Shown here: piece by piece, positions 1 through 7,604 of the stretch | How the letters are laid out: the number at the start of each line of letters is the position of its first letter | Numbering within the stretch: position 1 is the stretch's first letter | Assembly (NCBI GenBank): GCA_015063445.1 | Contig: SVUD01000016.1 | Location: 1-37,892, forward strand | Source of the DNA: Oscillospiraceae bacterium | GTDB taxonomy: Bacteria; Bacillota_A; Clostridia; Oscillospirales; CAG-272 | Length of the DNA: 37,892 nucleotides | Direction: 5' to 3' | Program-made: the position numbers and the translations under genes | The notes under the pieces: generated by a model | What the model saw: the letters and a program-made list of their open reading frames with translations, nothing else | The model's database searches: none | Told to the model about the DNA's origin: nothing

Positions 1-19
1 TATTTTTTATTTTTTATGA

Positions 20-25
20 TATAAT
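20..25 (+). promoter_or_regulatory. Probable -10 box for the SLOG gene
   Basis: A perfect TATAAT lies 37 bases before the chosen start codon in a T-rich stretch. The matching -35 box would fall just outside the window, so only half of the promoter can be seen. Confidence 0.4.
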
Positions 26-62
26 GAGGTTCGTAAAGCGCTTAAATAGGTAGGTGAATGAA

Positions 63-542
63 ATGTGGATGGATAAAACATATAGGGTAGTCCTTTTTGG
101 ACATCGTGATTTTGACGGGCACAAAATTTTAGAAGAATATCTTTATCCGTTCTTGTCGGATTTGATAAGAACGAAGCCGTTTGTAGAGATATATATTGGT
201 CGCAATGGGGAGTTTGATCTTTATGCGGCGGCTATTATGAAGCGTGTGCAAAAATCAATGGGAAAAGATAATAACGAGTTGATTTGTGTATTGCCTTATC
301 CGGAAAAGAATGTGTCATATTATGAAAAATATTATGATGACGTAATTATACCCGAATGTGTCGAAAAAACTCACCCGAAGGGAGCGATAACAAAACGCAA
401 CAGATGGATGATAGAACAAGCTGACATTTTTGTCTGTTATGTGGAAAGAGAAACAGGCGGAGCATACGACGCTTTAAAATACGCAAAAAAACTGAAAAAA
501 CAAATAATCAACATCGCAAAGGCGGTCACTGACAAAAATTAA
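63..542 (+). CDS. SLOG-family (DUF1273/YpsA-like) protein
   Basis: A protein of 159 residues. The N-terminal strand followed by FGHRDF, the segment YIGRNGEFD and the late segment ADIFVCYVERETGGAYDAL fit the Rossmann-like SLOG fold (DUF1273/YpsA group), which is thought to bind nucleotides or their derivatives. The function of this branch is unknown; relatives are widespread in Clostridia and also occur on mobile elements. The start is set at the ATG at 63, because AGGTG at 52-56 then sits 6 bases upstream; an in-frame GTG at 54 would overlap that site. No signal peptide or membrane segment is visible, so it is cytoplasmic. It is a single gene ending in a two-way terminator. The family call is fairly secure, the role is not. 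Confidence 0.75.
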   Translation: MWMDKTYRVVLFGHRDFDGHKILEEYLYPFLSDLIRTKPFVEIYIGRNGEFDLYAAAIMKRVQKSMGKDNNELICVLPYPEKNVSYYEKYYDDVIIPECVEKTHPKGAITKRNRWMIEQADIFVCYVERETGGAYDALKYAKKLKKQIINIAKAVTDKN

Positions 543-626
543 AATTGACGCCATTCGTTTGTTTATAAAAACGAATCAAACGCGAATAAAGTGGATAAAA
601 GTAAACAATGTTTTACTTTTTGAAGC

Positions 627-669
627 AAAAAAGCGAGGATTTTGCGCAATGCAGCGTCCTCGTTTTTTT
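627..669. terminator. Two-way intrinsic terminator
   Basis: Arms CGAGGA (634-639) and TCCTCG (657-662) are flanked by an A-run on the left and a T-run on the right, so it can stop transcription from both sides. It separates the SLOG gene from the convergent beta-propeller gene. Confidence 0.75.
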
Positions 670-707
670 GTTTTATTATCCTTTAGATTTATTGTGCCTG
701 GCGCCTA

Positions 708-2624
708 TTAATCAAATATCTTTTCTACCTTAAAGTCGCCGTGACCAAACATATACATATATCCATCAATATAAACGCCGCGATTATTAGCGGGATTTCC
801 GACAAGCGGCACGTTAATGAGCTCTATAAGCTCATATCCATCATAATGCAGAAGGATATATCTGCTTGCTTCTTCGTAATTGTGGTAGTACCGGCTATTA
901 TCGACGATTCCAATACCGACCAATTGATTTTGACGGTCTATATAATAGGACTTATATTCGGTAGAATAATCCGTATTTTTCAGCTCATACGAGCATACAG
1001 AGCGAACGCCGTCCTCGGTTTCCTCATATACTTCAACCTTAAAATCACTCCAACGGTCACCTCTGCCAATACCGAGCAAGTAACCGTTTCCAAGGTTGAT
1101 CAAGGATGTTGAGAATCCCTCGATTGTACCGGTATCCTTGTAGGTGATGTTATTAAGGTCGGACAGATCAAAGAAGAACACGGGGTCTGAAAGTTCAATA
1201 GAGGTACAAACGTATGCTGCTTCCTTATCGAATCTTACCGACTGCACTTCTTCGCGCGGAGGGGCAAAATCAATCACGGATGCCACAATCTCAAAATCGG
1301 AAAGGTCGATACAATACAGGCTTGCGTTGGACTGTCCGGTTGCCGTTTGAAGAATATCTGCGGAAGCATCACTGTTGCTGTAACCTTGCTTATGAACGGT
1401 CGTAGCATTCGTAGTAGTGAAAACACGGAGAATGCCTTCGTATTCATCCATACTCCACTGATCCTTGACGTAACCTCTGACAGTAACGTTTCCTTTTCTT
1501 TCAAATTTATCGTCGCCGTAGGTCAGACAAGAAATCTCCGTCATGGAATTTCTTGTGATCGTGCCATCCCCGTTTTCCTTTTTATCTGCGAAAACGCGAG
1601 TTAAGAACACGTGGTTTTCGGAAACATACACATCCTCCGAGTAGGAGAGATACGCCGCAGCTCCTTTGAGGTCAAGCGTATTCTCGTCGAGCTTCATCAC
1701 AACGGTATAGCGTGTGTTGCTCAGATTGTTGGGAGATACGATATCGCTTGCGGGAATGCTATGCGCTCCGCCGCCTTCGTCAATTTGAGGAAGAAAGGTG
1801 GTCTCATCATCAAAATCAAGCTCTTGTTTATTGATAACAAAATCGGTTAAAAGGAGAATACTTCCGTTTGTATTACGGGATGACATATAACTTCCCGTAA
1901 TATTGAATTCTTCCTTTTTTACAATGCTTGTGGGATCACTGACGTCAAGCGAAATCAAGTTCACACAGCGATTTGAAACGTTATCGGCATTCGTGTAATA
2001 TTGGGTAACCACCGTTACGGTTTTGCAATCGCTTGAAAGGTAGAATTCCCATTGATCCAAGTAATAGCTTTTATTTCCGCCGTAAAGAGTGTAGCTGCCA
2101 ATTTCCGCTGTGCTTTCTTTATCAATGGAGTAAATACGAAGCACCTCATTATCAAGATAATAAATATGTGTGTCGCTCCGTTTGATGCGGTCGGCTTCTA
2201 TAATGCCCTCTACTTGATTGTCGGTGATTTCTTGGTAGCTACCCGTTTCGTCTTCCAACATCGGCGGCGACATCATATTCATATCATCGGACTTTAGTCC
2301 GCCCTTAAAAGAAATATTTTTCAGCCCTGCCCAAAGCTTTGCCGCATTGTTTTTGTACTTTGGTTTTTCAAAAGTGAGCGCATTCAATTTTTGAATGAGT
2401 CCGTAATATTCACTGTTCGCGTATTGCGATACATCGGGTGGGGTGGTGCTAAACGGAATAAAAAGCCACAAATTAAAAATAATCAGCAAAAAGCACGCGC
2501 AAGCTGCCACAAGTGAAATAAAGACCCTGTTCCTTTTAGGTTTGATTACATTATCGGGATGCGCCTCAACAATGTATTTATCATCGGCAAGGCTAAAGCC
2601 GCGATACCAATTGTTTTTCTTCAT
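708..2624 (-). CDS. Membrane-anchored beta-propeller protein, probable partner of the ECF sigma factor
   Basis: A protein of 638 residues. About 30 basic N-terminal residues that would be cytoplasmic are followed by one membrane segment (about residues 33-55) and a long extracellular part. The segment VEGIIEADRIKRSDTHIYYL and the later DQWSMDEYEGILRV are typical of the secreted beta-propeller domain family (PF09826 type). The start codon overlaps the stop of the sigma-factor gene by 4 bases, so the two are translationally coupled. The sequence GGAAGGGAT upstream serves as ribosome binding site. By analogy with other ECF operons, the short cytoplasmic tail could bind the sigma factor and the outer propeller could sense an envelope signal; this is inference, since no classical anti-sigma domain is evident. 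It ends at the two-way terminator near 650. Confidence 0.8.
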   Translation of the reverse strand: MKKNNWYRGFSLADDKYIVEAHPDNVIKPKRNRVFISLVAACACFLLIIFNLWLFIPFSTTPPDVSQYANSEYYGLIQKLNALTFEKPKYKNNAAKLWAGLKNISFKGGLKSDDMNMMSPPMLEDETGSYQEITDNQVEGIIEADRIKRSDTHIYYLDNEVLRIYSIDKESTAEIGSYTLYGGNKSYYLDQWEFYLSSDCKTVTVVTQYYTNADNVSNRCVNLISLDVSDPTSIVKKEEFNITGSYMSSRNTNGSILLLTDFVINKQELDFDDETTFLPQIDEGGGAHSIPASDIVSPNNLSNTRYTVVMKLDENTLDLKGAAAYLSYSEDVYVSENHVFLTRVFADKKENGDGTITRNSMTEISCLTYGDDKFERKGNVTVRGYVKDQWSMDEYEGILRVFTTTNATTVHKQGYSNSDASADILQTATGQSNASLYCIDLSDFEIVASVIDFAPPREEVQSVRFDKEAAYVCTSIELSDPVFFFDLSDLNNITYKDTGTIEGFSTSLINLGNGYLLGIGRGDRWSDFKVEVYEETEDGVRSVCSYELKNTDYSTEYKSYYIDRQNQLVGIGIVDNSRYYHNYEEASRYILLHYDGYELIELINVPLVGNPANNRGVYIDGYMYMFGHGDFKVEKIFD

Positions 2625-3172
2625 ATAAAGATCCCTTCCTTCGTAAGATAATCCTTGAATTTGCTTCTGGTTCTATGTAAGATAACACTGATATGACTCT
2701 CCGAAAGACGCATACCGTCAGCAATATCCTTGACACTCATCGAATACCAATACCTGCGCATAAATATAACACGGGTTCGGACATCAAGACTTGCAAGAAA
2801 GCCGTTGATTGCCTGCTTTAGCACAAATTCATCTTCAATTGAAGCATCTTTACTCGGAATGCATTCCCAATATTCATCAATTGCGCTTTCTACCTCTGCG
2901 CCACGCTTTTGCGCGCTACCATACCGATATCGGTCTATGGCGATATTTCGAGTAATGCGGGCGAGAAAGCCTTGTAATTTGGTCGGCTTTTCGGGTGGCA
3001 TAGCGTTCCACGCACCGTTCCAAGTATCGTTCAAGCATTCATCCGAGTCTTCACGTGAGTGAAGAATATTGTATGCGATTGTGTAGCAATATTTCCCGTA
3101 TTTCATTTCGGTTTGCCGAATAGCGTTTTCATTGCGTTCCCAATACAGCATAACGATTCTTTCGTCTTCCAT
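2621..3172 (-). CDS. ECF-type RNA polymerase sigma factor
   Basis: A protein of 183 residues with the usual two-domain layout. The sigma-2 region comprises about residues 20-85, with the DSDECLNDTW segment and a core-binding helix ending in ARITRNIAIDRYR. The sigma-4 helix-turn-helix lies at about residues 120-175 (VIFMRRYWYSMSVKDIADGM, then SESHISVILHRTRSKFKDYL). It directs RNA polymerase to a small regulon, often including its own operon. A strong GGAGGTG site lies about 6 bases before the ATG. It is the first gene of a two-gene operon with the beta-propeller protein, and has a sigma-A-type promoter about 115 bases upstream. Length and domain order are normal for the family. The ECF subgroup cannot be assigned. 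Confidence 0.92.
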   Translation of the reverse strand: MEDERIVMLYWERNENAIRQTEMKYGKYCYTIAYNILHSREDSDECLNDTWNGAWNAMPPEKPTKLQGFLARITRNIAIDRYRYGSAQKRGAEVESAIDEYWECIPSKDASIEDEFVLKQAINGFLASLDVRTRVIFMRRYWYSMSVKDIADGMRLSESHISVILHRTRSKFKDYLTKEGIFI

Positions 3173-3295
3173 ATAGTCACCTCCTTATGCAGTTCTTAAA
3201 GGCCTTTCACTTATATAGTCGAAAAAACGACTCAATATCTTACAGGATAAAGGAATTTTTTGGATTTGCAAAAATACTTTCCTTGACGTATGCTT

Positions 3296-3324
3296 ATTAT
3301 ATCATATTTTTATATGCTTTTCAA
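3296..3324 (-). promoter_or_regulatory. Sigma-A-type promoter of the ECF sigma operon
   Basis: On the minus strand TTGAAA (3319-3324) and TATAAT (3296-3301) are separated by exactly 17 bases. The expected start near 3289 leaves a leader of roughly 115 bases before the sigma-factor ATG. No obvious second, ECF-like promoter was recognised. Confidence 0.65.
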
Positions 3325-3379
3325 TTTTTTCTGTTTTGTTTGCTTTCTGCGAATCAAATTTTGAGAGGAGAATTGATAC

Positions 3380-3442
3380 AAAAAAGACAGAAGAGAGGAC
3401 AAATGGCTTCAAAGCCAAAGCGTTCTTTCTTCTGCCTTTTTT
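3380..3442 (-). terminator. Terminator of ileS
   Basis: On the minus strand a long stem (GGCAGAAGAAAG pairing with CTCTCTTCTGTC, including G-U pairs) has an inner small hairpin and is followed by a T-run. It lies just beyond the end of ileS. The A-run on the other side may let it also act on the plus strand. Confidence 0.7.
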
Positions 3443-3444
3443 AG

Positions 3445-3510
3445 TTTAGCGTTATAAGGCTCGCTTGCGCTCACCTTTATGAATTTGCTGTGCAAACGTT
3501 ATGATATATT
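3445..3510. repeat. Intergenic palindrome repeat, copy A
   Basis: The segment contains small palindromes such as TTTGC-tgt-GCAAA joined by TTATGA-like linkers. It closely matches part of the longer array at 10258-10325: both contain GGCTCGCTT, then TATGAATTTGC, then GTTATGATAT. It overlaps the last two bases of ileS and fills the space up to the ileS terminator. With the sigma promoter and the terminator it accounts for most of the 336-base gap between genes; the remainder shows nothing recognisable. Confidence 0.55.
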
Positions 3511-6500
3511 AAATCTTTTCTACGGATATGGTGACGTTCTCACCGTTAATATTCCATTCCTTAGCGTTGGCAAGGGCGGTATCGCAAAGAAGCTCTTTCG
3601 CAAGAGTATCAGCCATAATTTCGTCCTTGTTGCGAAGGGCAACGGCGGCAACCGTTTCGTTTCCGATGAAGGCAACCTTGATGTTATCCATAACCTCAAA
3701 GCCGGAATCCTTTCTCATCGTCTGGATCTTGGAGATTATCTCACGAACGTTACCCTCTTCGATAAGCTCGGGAGTGAGATTCTTGTCGATAACTACCGTA
3801 ACGCCTCTGTCGGAAAGAGACTCGAAGCCTTCCATTTTGGTCATCTCTATGAGAAGGTCCTCTTTGGTAAGCTTTGCGGTGATCTCACCGAGGTCGAGAG
3901 CAAGCTCTCCGTTTGCCTCAAGCTCGTCCATAGCGGCGTTTCCGTCAAGACCCGCGAGAGCGCCCTTTATCTGACCGAGGTATTTGCCGTATTTAGGTCC
4001 AACCGTGCGGAGCTGGGGCTTGAAGCTGTAGGTCGTAAAAGCTCTTACGTTGTCGGTAAACTCAACCGATTTAACGTTAAGCTCCTCTGCGATAACCGAG
4101 ATAAAGCTATCGTCGGGAGTGCTTTCAGCCTTAACGTACATTTTTGCCACGGGCTGACGGTTCTTGATAGCGGCTGCGTTTCTGCACGCGCGTCCGAGAA
4201 CAACGACGTCAACAACGTTCTTCATATTATCTTCAAGAGTCTTATCGATAAGGCTCTCGTCTGCCTTCGGGAAGTTGCAGAGGTGAACGGATATGGGAGC
4301 GCTCTTATCAACCGAGCAAACGAGGTTTCTGTAAATATCCTCTGTCATAAACGGAATAAGGGGAGCGGAAAGCTTTGCGATAGTAACAAGACAGGTGTAA
4401 AGCGTCATATACGCATTGACCTTGTCCTCGGGCATATCCTTCACCCAGAAGCGCTCGCGGGAGCGTCTTACGTACCAGTTCGAAAGCTCGTCAACGAGGT
4501 TTTCAAGAACTCTTGTTGACTCAACGAGCTTGTAATTTTCCATATAGGTGTCAACGAGCTTAACAGCCGTGTTGAGCTTCGAGAGTATCCACTTATCCAT
4601 AACGGTAAGCGTGTTTTTGTTGAGAGTGTACTTCGTGGGATCAAAGCCGTCTATGTTTGCGTAGAGAACGTAGAAGGCGTAGGTGTTCCAGAGAGTACCC
4701 ATATATTTGCGCTGTCCCTCAACCACCGCGTCTCCGAAGAAGCGGTTGGGAAGCCAGGGCGCAGAGTTCGAGTAGAAGTACCAGCGTATAGCGTCGGCTC
4801 CGTATGCCTCAAGAGCCTCGAAGGGATCGACCGCGTTGCCCTTGGACTTGGACATCTTCTGTCCGTCCTTGTCGAGAACGTGACCGAGAACGAGAACGTT
4901 CTTATAGGGAGCCTTGTCGAAAATAAGAGTGGAGATAGCCATAAGAGAGTAGAACCAGCCGCGTGTCTGGTCAACGCCCTCGCTTATGAAGTCCGCGGGG
5001 AACTGAGAGTCGAACATTTCCTTGTTTTCAAAGGGATAATGCCACTGAGCGAAGGGCATAGAGCCCGAGTCGAACCAGCAGTCGATAACCTCGCTGACTC
5101 TCTTCATCTCTCCGCCGCACTTTGCGCACTTAATTGTAACGGCGTCAATGAAGGGGCGGTGAAGCTCGATATCCTCGGGGCAGTTATCGGACATGCTCTT
5201 AAGCTCCTCGATAGAGCCTATTGAGTGTCTGTGGCCGCAGGAGCATTCCCAGATATTAAGAGGCGTACCCCAGTATCTGTTACGGGAGAGTCCCCAGTCC
5301 TGAATATTTTCGAGCCAGTCACCGAATCTTCCCTTACCGATGGATTCGGGAATCCAGTTGACCGTATTGTTGTTTCTGATAAGATTTTCCTTAACCTCGG
5401 TCATCTTGATGAACCAGGTGTCACGAGCGTAGTAGATAAGGGGCGTGTTACATCTCCAGCAGTGAGGATAATCGTGCTCGAACTTGGGAGCGGAGAAGAG
5501 CTTGCCCGCGTTCTTGAGGTCCTCAAGTATTACGGGGTCTGCCTTCTTAACGAAAATACCTGCGTAGGGAGTGTCCTTTGTCATCTCGCCCTTAGTGTCA
5601 ACGAACTGAACGAAGGGAAGGTCGTACTTTCTTCCAACCTTGCTGTCGTCCTCACCGAACGCGGGAGCAATATGAACGATACCCGTACCGTCGGACATCG
5701 TAACGTAGCTGTCGCAGGTTACGAAGTGAGCGTCCTTACCGGTCTTTTTAACGAACTCGCCCGTGCATTCGAAGAGGGGCTCGTAATGCTTGCCCTCAAG
5801 AGCCTTACCCGTCATCTCTTCAATGATTTCATAAGCCTTCTCGCCCTCTTCCTTCGCGAGAGGAGAAAGAACCTTGTCAAGAAGAGCCTTTGCCATATAG
5901 TAGGTGTATCCGTCGATAGCCTTAACCTTGCAGTAGGTGTCCTCGGGGTTTACGCAGAGCGCAACGTTCGAGGGAAGAGTCCAGGGCGTAGTCGTCCAAG
6001 CGAGGAAGTAAGCGTCCTCGTCGGCGCACTTAAATCTCGCGACGGCTGATTTTTCCTTAACGAGCTTGTAGCCCTGCGCCACCTCGTGAGAGGAAAGGGG
6101 AGTACCGCAGCGAGGGCAGTAGGGAACGATTTTAAAGCCCTTGTAGAGAAGTCCCTTGTCGAATATCTGCTTAAGAGCCCACCATTCCGACTCTATGAAG
6201 TTGTTGGTATAGGTAACGTAGGGGTTCTCGTTGTCAACCCAATAGCCAACAGTACCCGAGAAGTCCTCCCACATCTTTTTGTAGTTCCATACGGATTCCT
6301 TGCAGTGACCGATAAAGGGCTCAAGACCGTAGCTCTCTATCTGGTCCTTTCCGTCGATTCCGAGCTTCTTTTCAACCTCAAGCTCAACGGGTAAGCCGTG
6401 AGTGTCCCAGCCTGCCTTACGGAGAACTCTTACGCCCTTCATAGTGCGGTATCTCGGAATAGCGTCCTTGATAACTCTGGTAAGAACGTGGCCGATGTGA

Positions 6501-6670
6501 GGCTTTCCGTTAGCTGTGGGGGGACCCTCGTAGAACGTGAAGTTCTCGCATCCCTCTCTCAAATCAACGCTTTTTTCAAAAACCGAATTGTCTTCCCAGA
6601 ATTTTCTGGTCGCCTTTTCTCTTTCCACAAAGCCGAGACTTGCGGAAACCTTTTCGTAAACGTCTTTCAT
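3509..6670 (-). CDS. ileS: Isoleucyl-tRNA synthetase (IleS2-like type)
   Basis: A cytoplasmic class I synthetase of 1053 residues that charges tRNA-Ile using ATP. The HIGH signature is in GPPTANGKPHIGHV (about residues 49-62). The editing-domain segment GWDTHGLPVE and the KMSKS loop (DGQKMSKSKGNAVDP) are all present, followed by the anticodon-binding domain (WYVRRSRERFW). The form of the HIGH segment (PTANGKPHIGH rather than PYANGDIHIGH) and the absence of a C-terminal zinc finger resemble the IleS2 group, members of which are often tolerant to mupirocin; resistance here is inference. The gene has its own promoter and an Ile-specific T-box leader, and the sequence AAAAGGAG precedes the ATG. 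It is monocistronic between the T-box and the terminator at 3380-3442. Confidence 0.97.
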   Translation of the reverse strand: MKDVYEKVSASLGFVEREKATRKFWEDNSVFEKSVDLREGCENFTFYEGPPTANGKPHIGHVLTRVIKDAIPRYRTMKGVRVLRKAGWDTHGLPVELEVEKKLGIDGKDQIESYGLEPFIGHCKESVWNYKKMWEDFSGTVGYWVDNENPYVTYTNNFIESEWWALKQIFDKGLLYKGFKIVPYCPRCGTPLSSHEVAQGYKLVKEKSAVARFKCADEDAYFLAWTTTPWTLPSNVALCVNPEDTYCKVKAIDGYTYYMAKALLDKVLSPLAKEEGEKAYEIIEEMTGKALEGKHYEPLFECTGEFVKKTGKDAHFVTCDSYVTMSDGTGIVHIAPAFGEDDSKVGRKYDLPFVQFVDTKGEMTKDTPYAGIFVKKADPVILEDLKNAGKLFSAPKFEHDYPHCWRCNTPLIYYARDTWFIKMTEVKENLIRNNNTVNWIPESIGKGRFGDWLENIQDWGLSRNRYWGTPLNIWECSCGHRHSIGSIEELKSMSDNCPEDIELHRPFIDAVTIKCAKCGGEMKRVSEVIDCWFDSGSMPFAQWHYPFENKEMFDSQFPADFISEGVDQTRGWFYSLMAISTLIFDKAPYKNVLVLGHVLDKDGQKMSKSKGNAVDPFEALEAYGADAIRWYFYSNSAPWLPNRFFGDAVVEGQRKYMGTLWNTYAFYVLYANIDGFDPTKYTLNKNTLTVMDKWILSKLNTAVKLVDTYMENYKLVESTRVLENLVDELSNWYVRRSRERFWVKDMPEDKVNAYMTLYTCLVTIAKLSAPLIPFMTEDIYRNLVCSVDKSAPISVHLCNFPKADESLIDKTLEDNMKNVVDVVVLGRACRNAAAIKNRQPVAKMYVKAESTPDDSFISVIAEELNVKSVEFTDNVRAFTTYSFKPQLRTVGPKYGKYLGQIKGALAGLDGNAAMDELEANGELALDLGEITAKLTKEDLLIEMTKMEGFESLSDRGVTVVIDKNLTPELIEEGNVREIISKIQTMRKDSGFEVMDNIKVAFIGNETVAAVALRNKDEIMADTLAKELLCDTALANAKEWNINGENVTISVEKI

Positions 6671-6699
6671 ATAATAGACTCCTTTTGGGAAATTTTATA

Positions 6700-7047
6700 A
6701 TTCCTTTATACGCGGTACGCGACAAAAAAATCCCGTTTCGTTATGAAACAGGAATATACCACCTATTTAACATATCAATCAATATGCGCCCCTTTAACGC
6801 GAGGCACGCGGCAAGGTCTTACTCGCGGCGGCCGAACACACCTTTAAAAAGCCTTTATATGAGCTTTTCCGACGCTTAAACGCCGCCCTGTTCGGTTCAT
6901 TCCGCAACGCTTTCATACCTGCGGCTCGGAAGTGATATTCGCAAAGGGTACTCACCGTCGGGCTCACACCGTCCCCGACTCGCTTGGCGGATATTACCGC
7001 GCGGACTTTTCCGTTTTGCTACTGTCTTCGTCACAGCCTTTGAAATT
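6700..7047 (-). ncRNA. T-box leader of ileS, isoleucine specifier
   Basis: The 5' leader, read on the minus strand, has the T-box landmarks in order: a GTGACGAAGACAGTAGC-like start of Stem I (near 7018-7034), an AGTA S-turn motif (6949-6952), and the specifier triplet ATC followed by A (6934-6936). Next come an AATGAACCGAACAGGGCGGC-like segment of the Stem II/III region, and the T-box bulge with AGGTGGTA (6757-6764) next to a terminator. Uncharged tRNA-Ile would pair with ATC and the bulge, prevent the terminator and switch on ileS. The specifier agrees with the gene downstream. Nothing else coding was seen between 6671 and 7047. Confidence 0.9.
6723..6755 (-). terminator. T-box regulated terminator
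   Basis: On the minus strand ATTCCTGTTTC pairs with GAAACGGGAT (with G-U pairs) around a short loop and is followed by seven Ts. The 5' arm follows directly on the conserved AGGTGGTA of the T-box, as expected for the tRNA-controlled terminator/antiterminator switch. Confidence 0.85.
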
Positions 7048-7054
7048 CTATTAC

Positions 7055-7083
7055 ATTATAAACAATTTTGCTCTCAAAGTCAA
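7055..7083 (-). promoter_or_regulatory. Promoter of the ileS T-box transcript
   Basis: On the minus strand TTGACT (7078-7083), a 17-base spacer and TATAAT (7055-7060). Transcription would start near 7047, just ahead of Stem I of the T-box. Confidence 0.75.
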
Positions 7084-7087
7084 TAGT

Positions 7088-7139
7088 TTTTTAAATAAAA
7101 ACGGTATCTAAACATTTTTAAATAAAAACGGTATCTAAA
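7088..7139. repeat. 25-bp perfect tandem direct repeat
   Basis: An identical 25-base unit, beginning TTTTTAAATAAAAACGG, occurs at 7088-7112 and again at 7115-7139 with two bases between. It sits just upstream of the ileS promoter and downstream of the small Cys-rich gene. No function was recognised; a recent local duplication or a protein-binding site are both possible. Confidence 0.8.
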
Positions 7140-7196
7140 AAGGGTTGGTATTTTCAAGGACGGTTTTGTAACTTTAAAAAACGCGTTATATACGGC

Positions 7197-7370
7197 TTAC
7201 GTAGCAACATTCTTTTCGTTGATTTCAGCGTCAAATTCAGGATAACAAAGTAAAAGGTAATCACACTCGTCGCAGCAACACTCAAAGCCTTGCTTGCCGT
7301 TGCCAAGACATACGGAAGGCTCTCCCGGAATAAGCTCTATACCTGTAATATCAGTTATTTTTTTGTTCAT
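7197..7370 (-). CDS. Small cysteine-rich protein, function unknown
   Basis: A protein of 57 residues with the segment GIELIPGEPSVCLGNG followed by a Cys cluster (ECCCDECDYLLLC) and an acidic tail. The Cys spacing could bind a metal such as zinc or iron-sulfur, but no known family was recognised with certainty. The start is placed at 7370 because GGGGG lies 6 bases upstream; a longer reading frame would start with TTG inside the terminator at 7384-7424 and is unlikely. No signal peptide or membrane segment is visible. It lies downstream of a strong promoter, a long structured RNA and a terminator, so it would be expressed only by readthrough or regulated antitermination, or else from a promoter not seen here. 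Confidence 0.6.
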   Translation of the reverse strand: MNKKITDITGIELIPGEPSVCLGNGKQGFECCCDECDYLLLCYPEFDAEINEKNVAT

Positions 7371-7383
7371 ATATCCCCCGTTA

Positions 7384-7424
7384 AAATATAAAAAGGTGCG
7401 CAACCGAAGCCACGCACCGAAAAA
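7384..7424 (-). terminator. Strong intrinsic terminator with a UUCG loop
   Basis: On the minus strand GGTGCGTGGC pairs fully with GTTGCGCACC (including G-U pairs) around a TTCG tetraloop and is followed by five Ts. The stem spans 7395-7418. It closes the structured RNA transcript and stands directly before the ribosome binding site of the Cys-rich ORF. Confidence 0.8.
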
Positions 7425-7439
7425 CGCAAACTCCGATTG

Positions 7440-7600
7440 TTGTCACACAAACTAACCGGAATAGGAATATTTCAGCCATACCCAAATCAGAGGAGCCTGC
7501 ATTTTCACCAAGTCCATAAATTTGGGTATGCTTAAAAAAGGTATAATACCCCTTAAAGCAGAAAATACCCCTAATACCGATTATTAAGTTTGTGTGACAA
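7440..7600 (-). ncRNA. Structured RNA with a long hairpin, possibly 6S RNA or a leader attenuator
   Basis: The two ends are 14-base perfect inverted repeats (TTGTCACACAAACT at 7440-7453 and its complement at 7587-7600). Inside them lie further paired segments (AATCGG with CCGGTT, AGGGGTATTT with AAATATTCCT). A second perfect pair, CATACCCAAAT with ATTTGGGTATG (near 7478 and 7514), closes an apical stem, with a large asymmetric internal loop between the two stems. The RNA has its own consensus promoter and terminator, giving a transcript of about 210 bases. One long rod with a central bubble is the 6S RNA layout, but sequence identity with 6S was not checked. Alternatives are a riboswitch-like leader of the Cys-rich ORF, or a small palindromic element. 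Confidence 0.5.
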
Positions 7601-7604
7601 TGGA

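Noticed and set aside
3187..3444. Plus-strand frame of 85 codons before ileS
   Set aside because: It runs through the sigma-operon promoter and the ileS terminator and has no ribosome binding site.
3479..4519. Long plus-strand frame of 346 codons inside ileS
   Set aside because: It lies antisense to the conserved ileS frame, has no homology and is a codon-bias shadow. The same holds for long antisense frames in lacZ and the TasA-like gene.
7440..7600. Terminal inverted repeats of an insertion element or MITE
   Set aside because: No target duplication is visible at the borders, and a promoter and terminator fit the repeat exactly, so an RNA gene is preferred. Not fully excluded.
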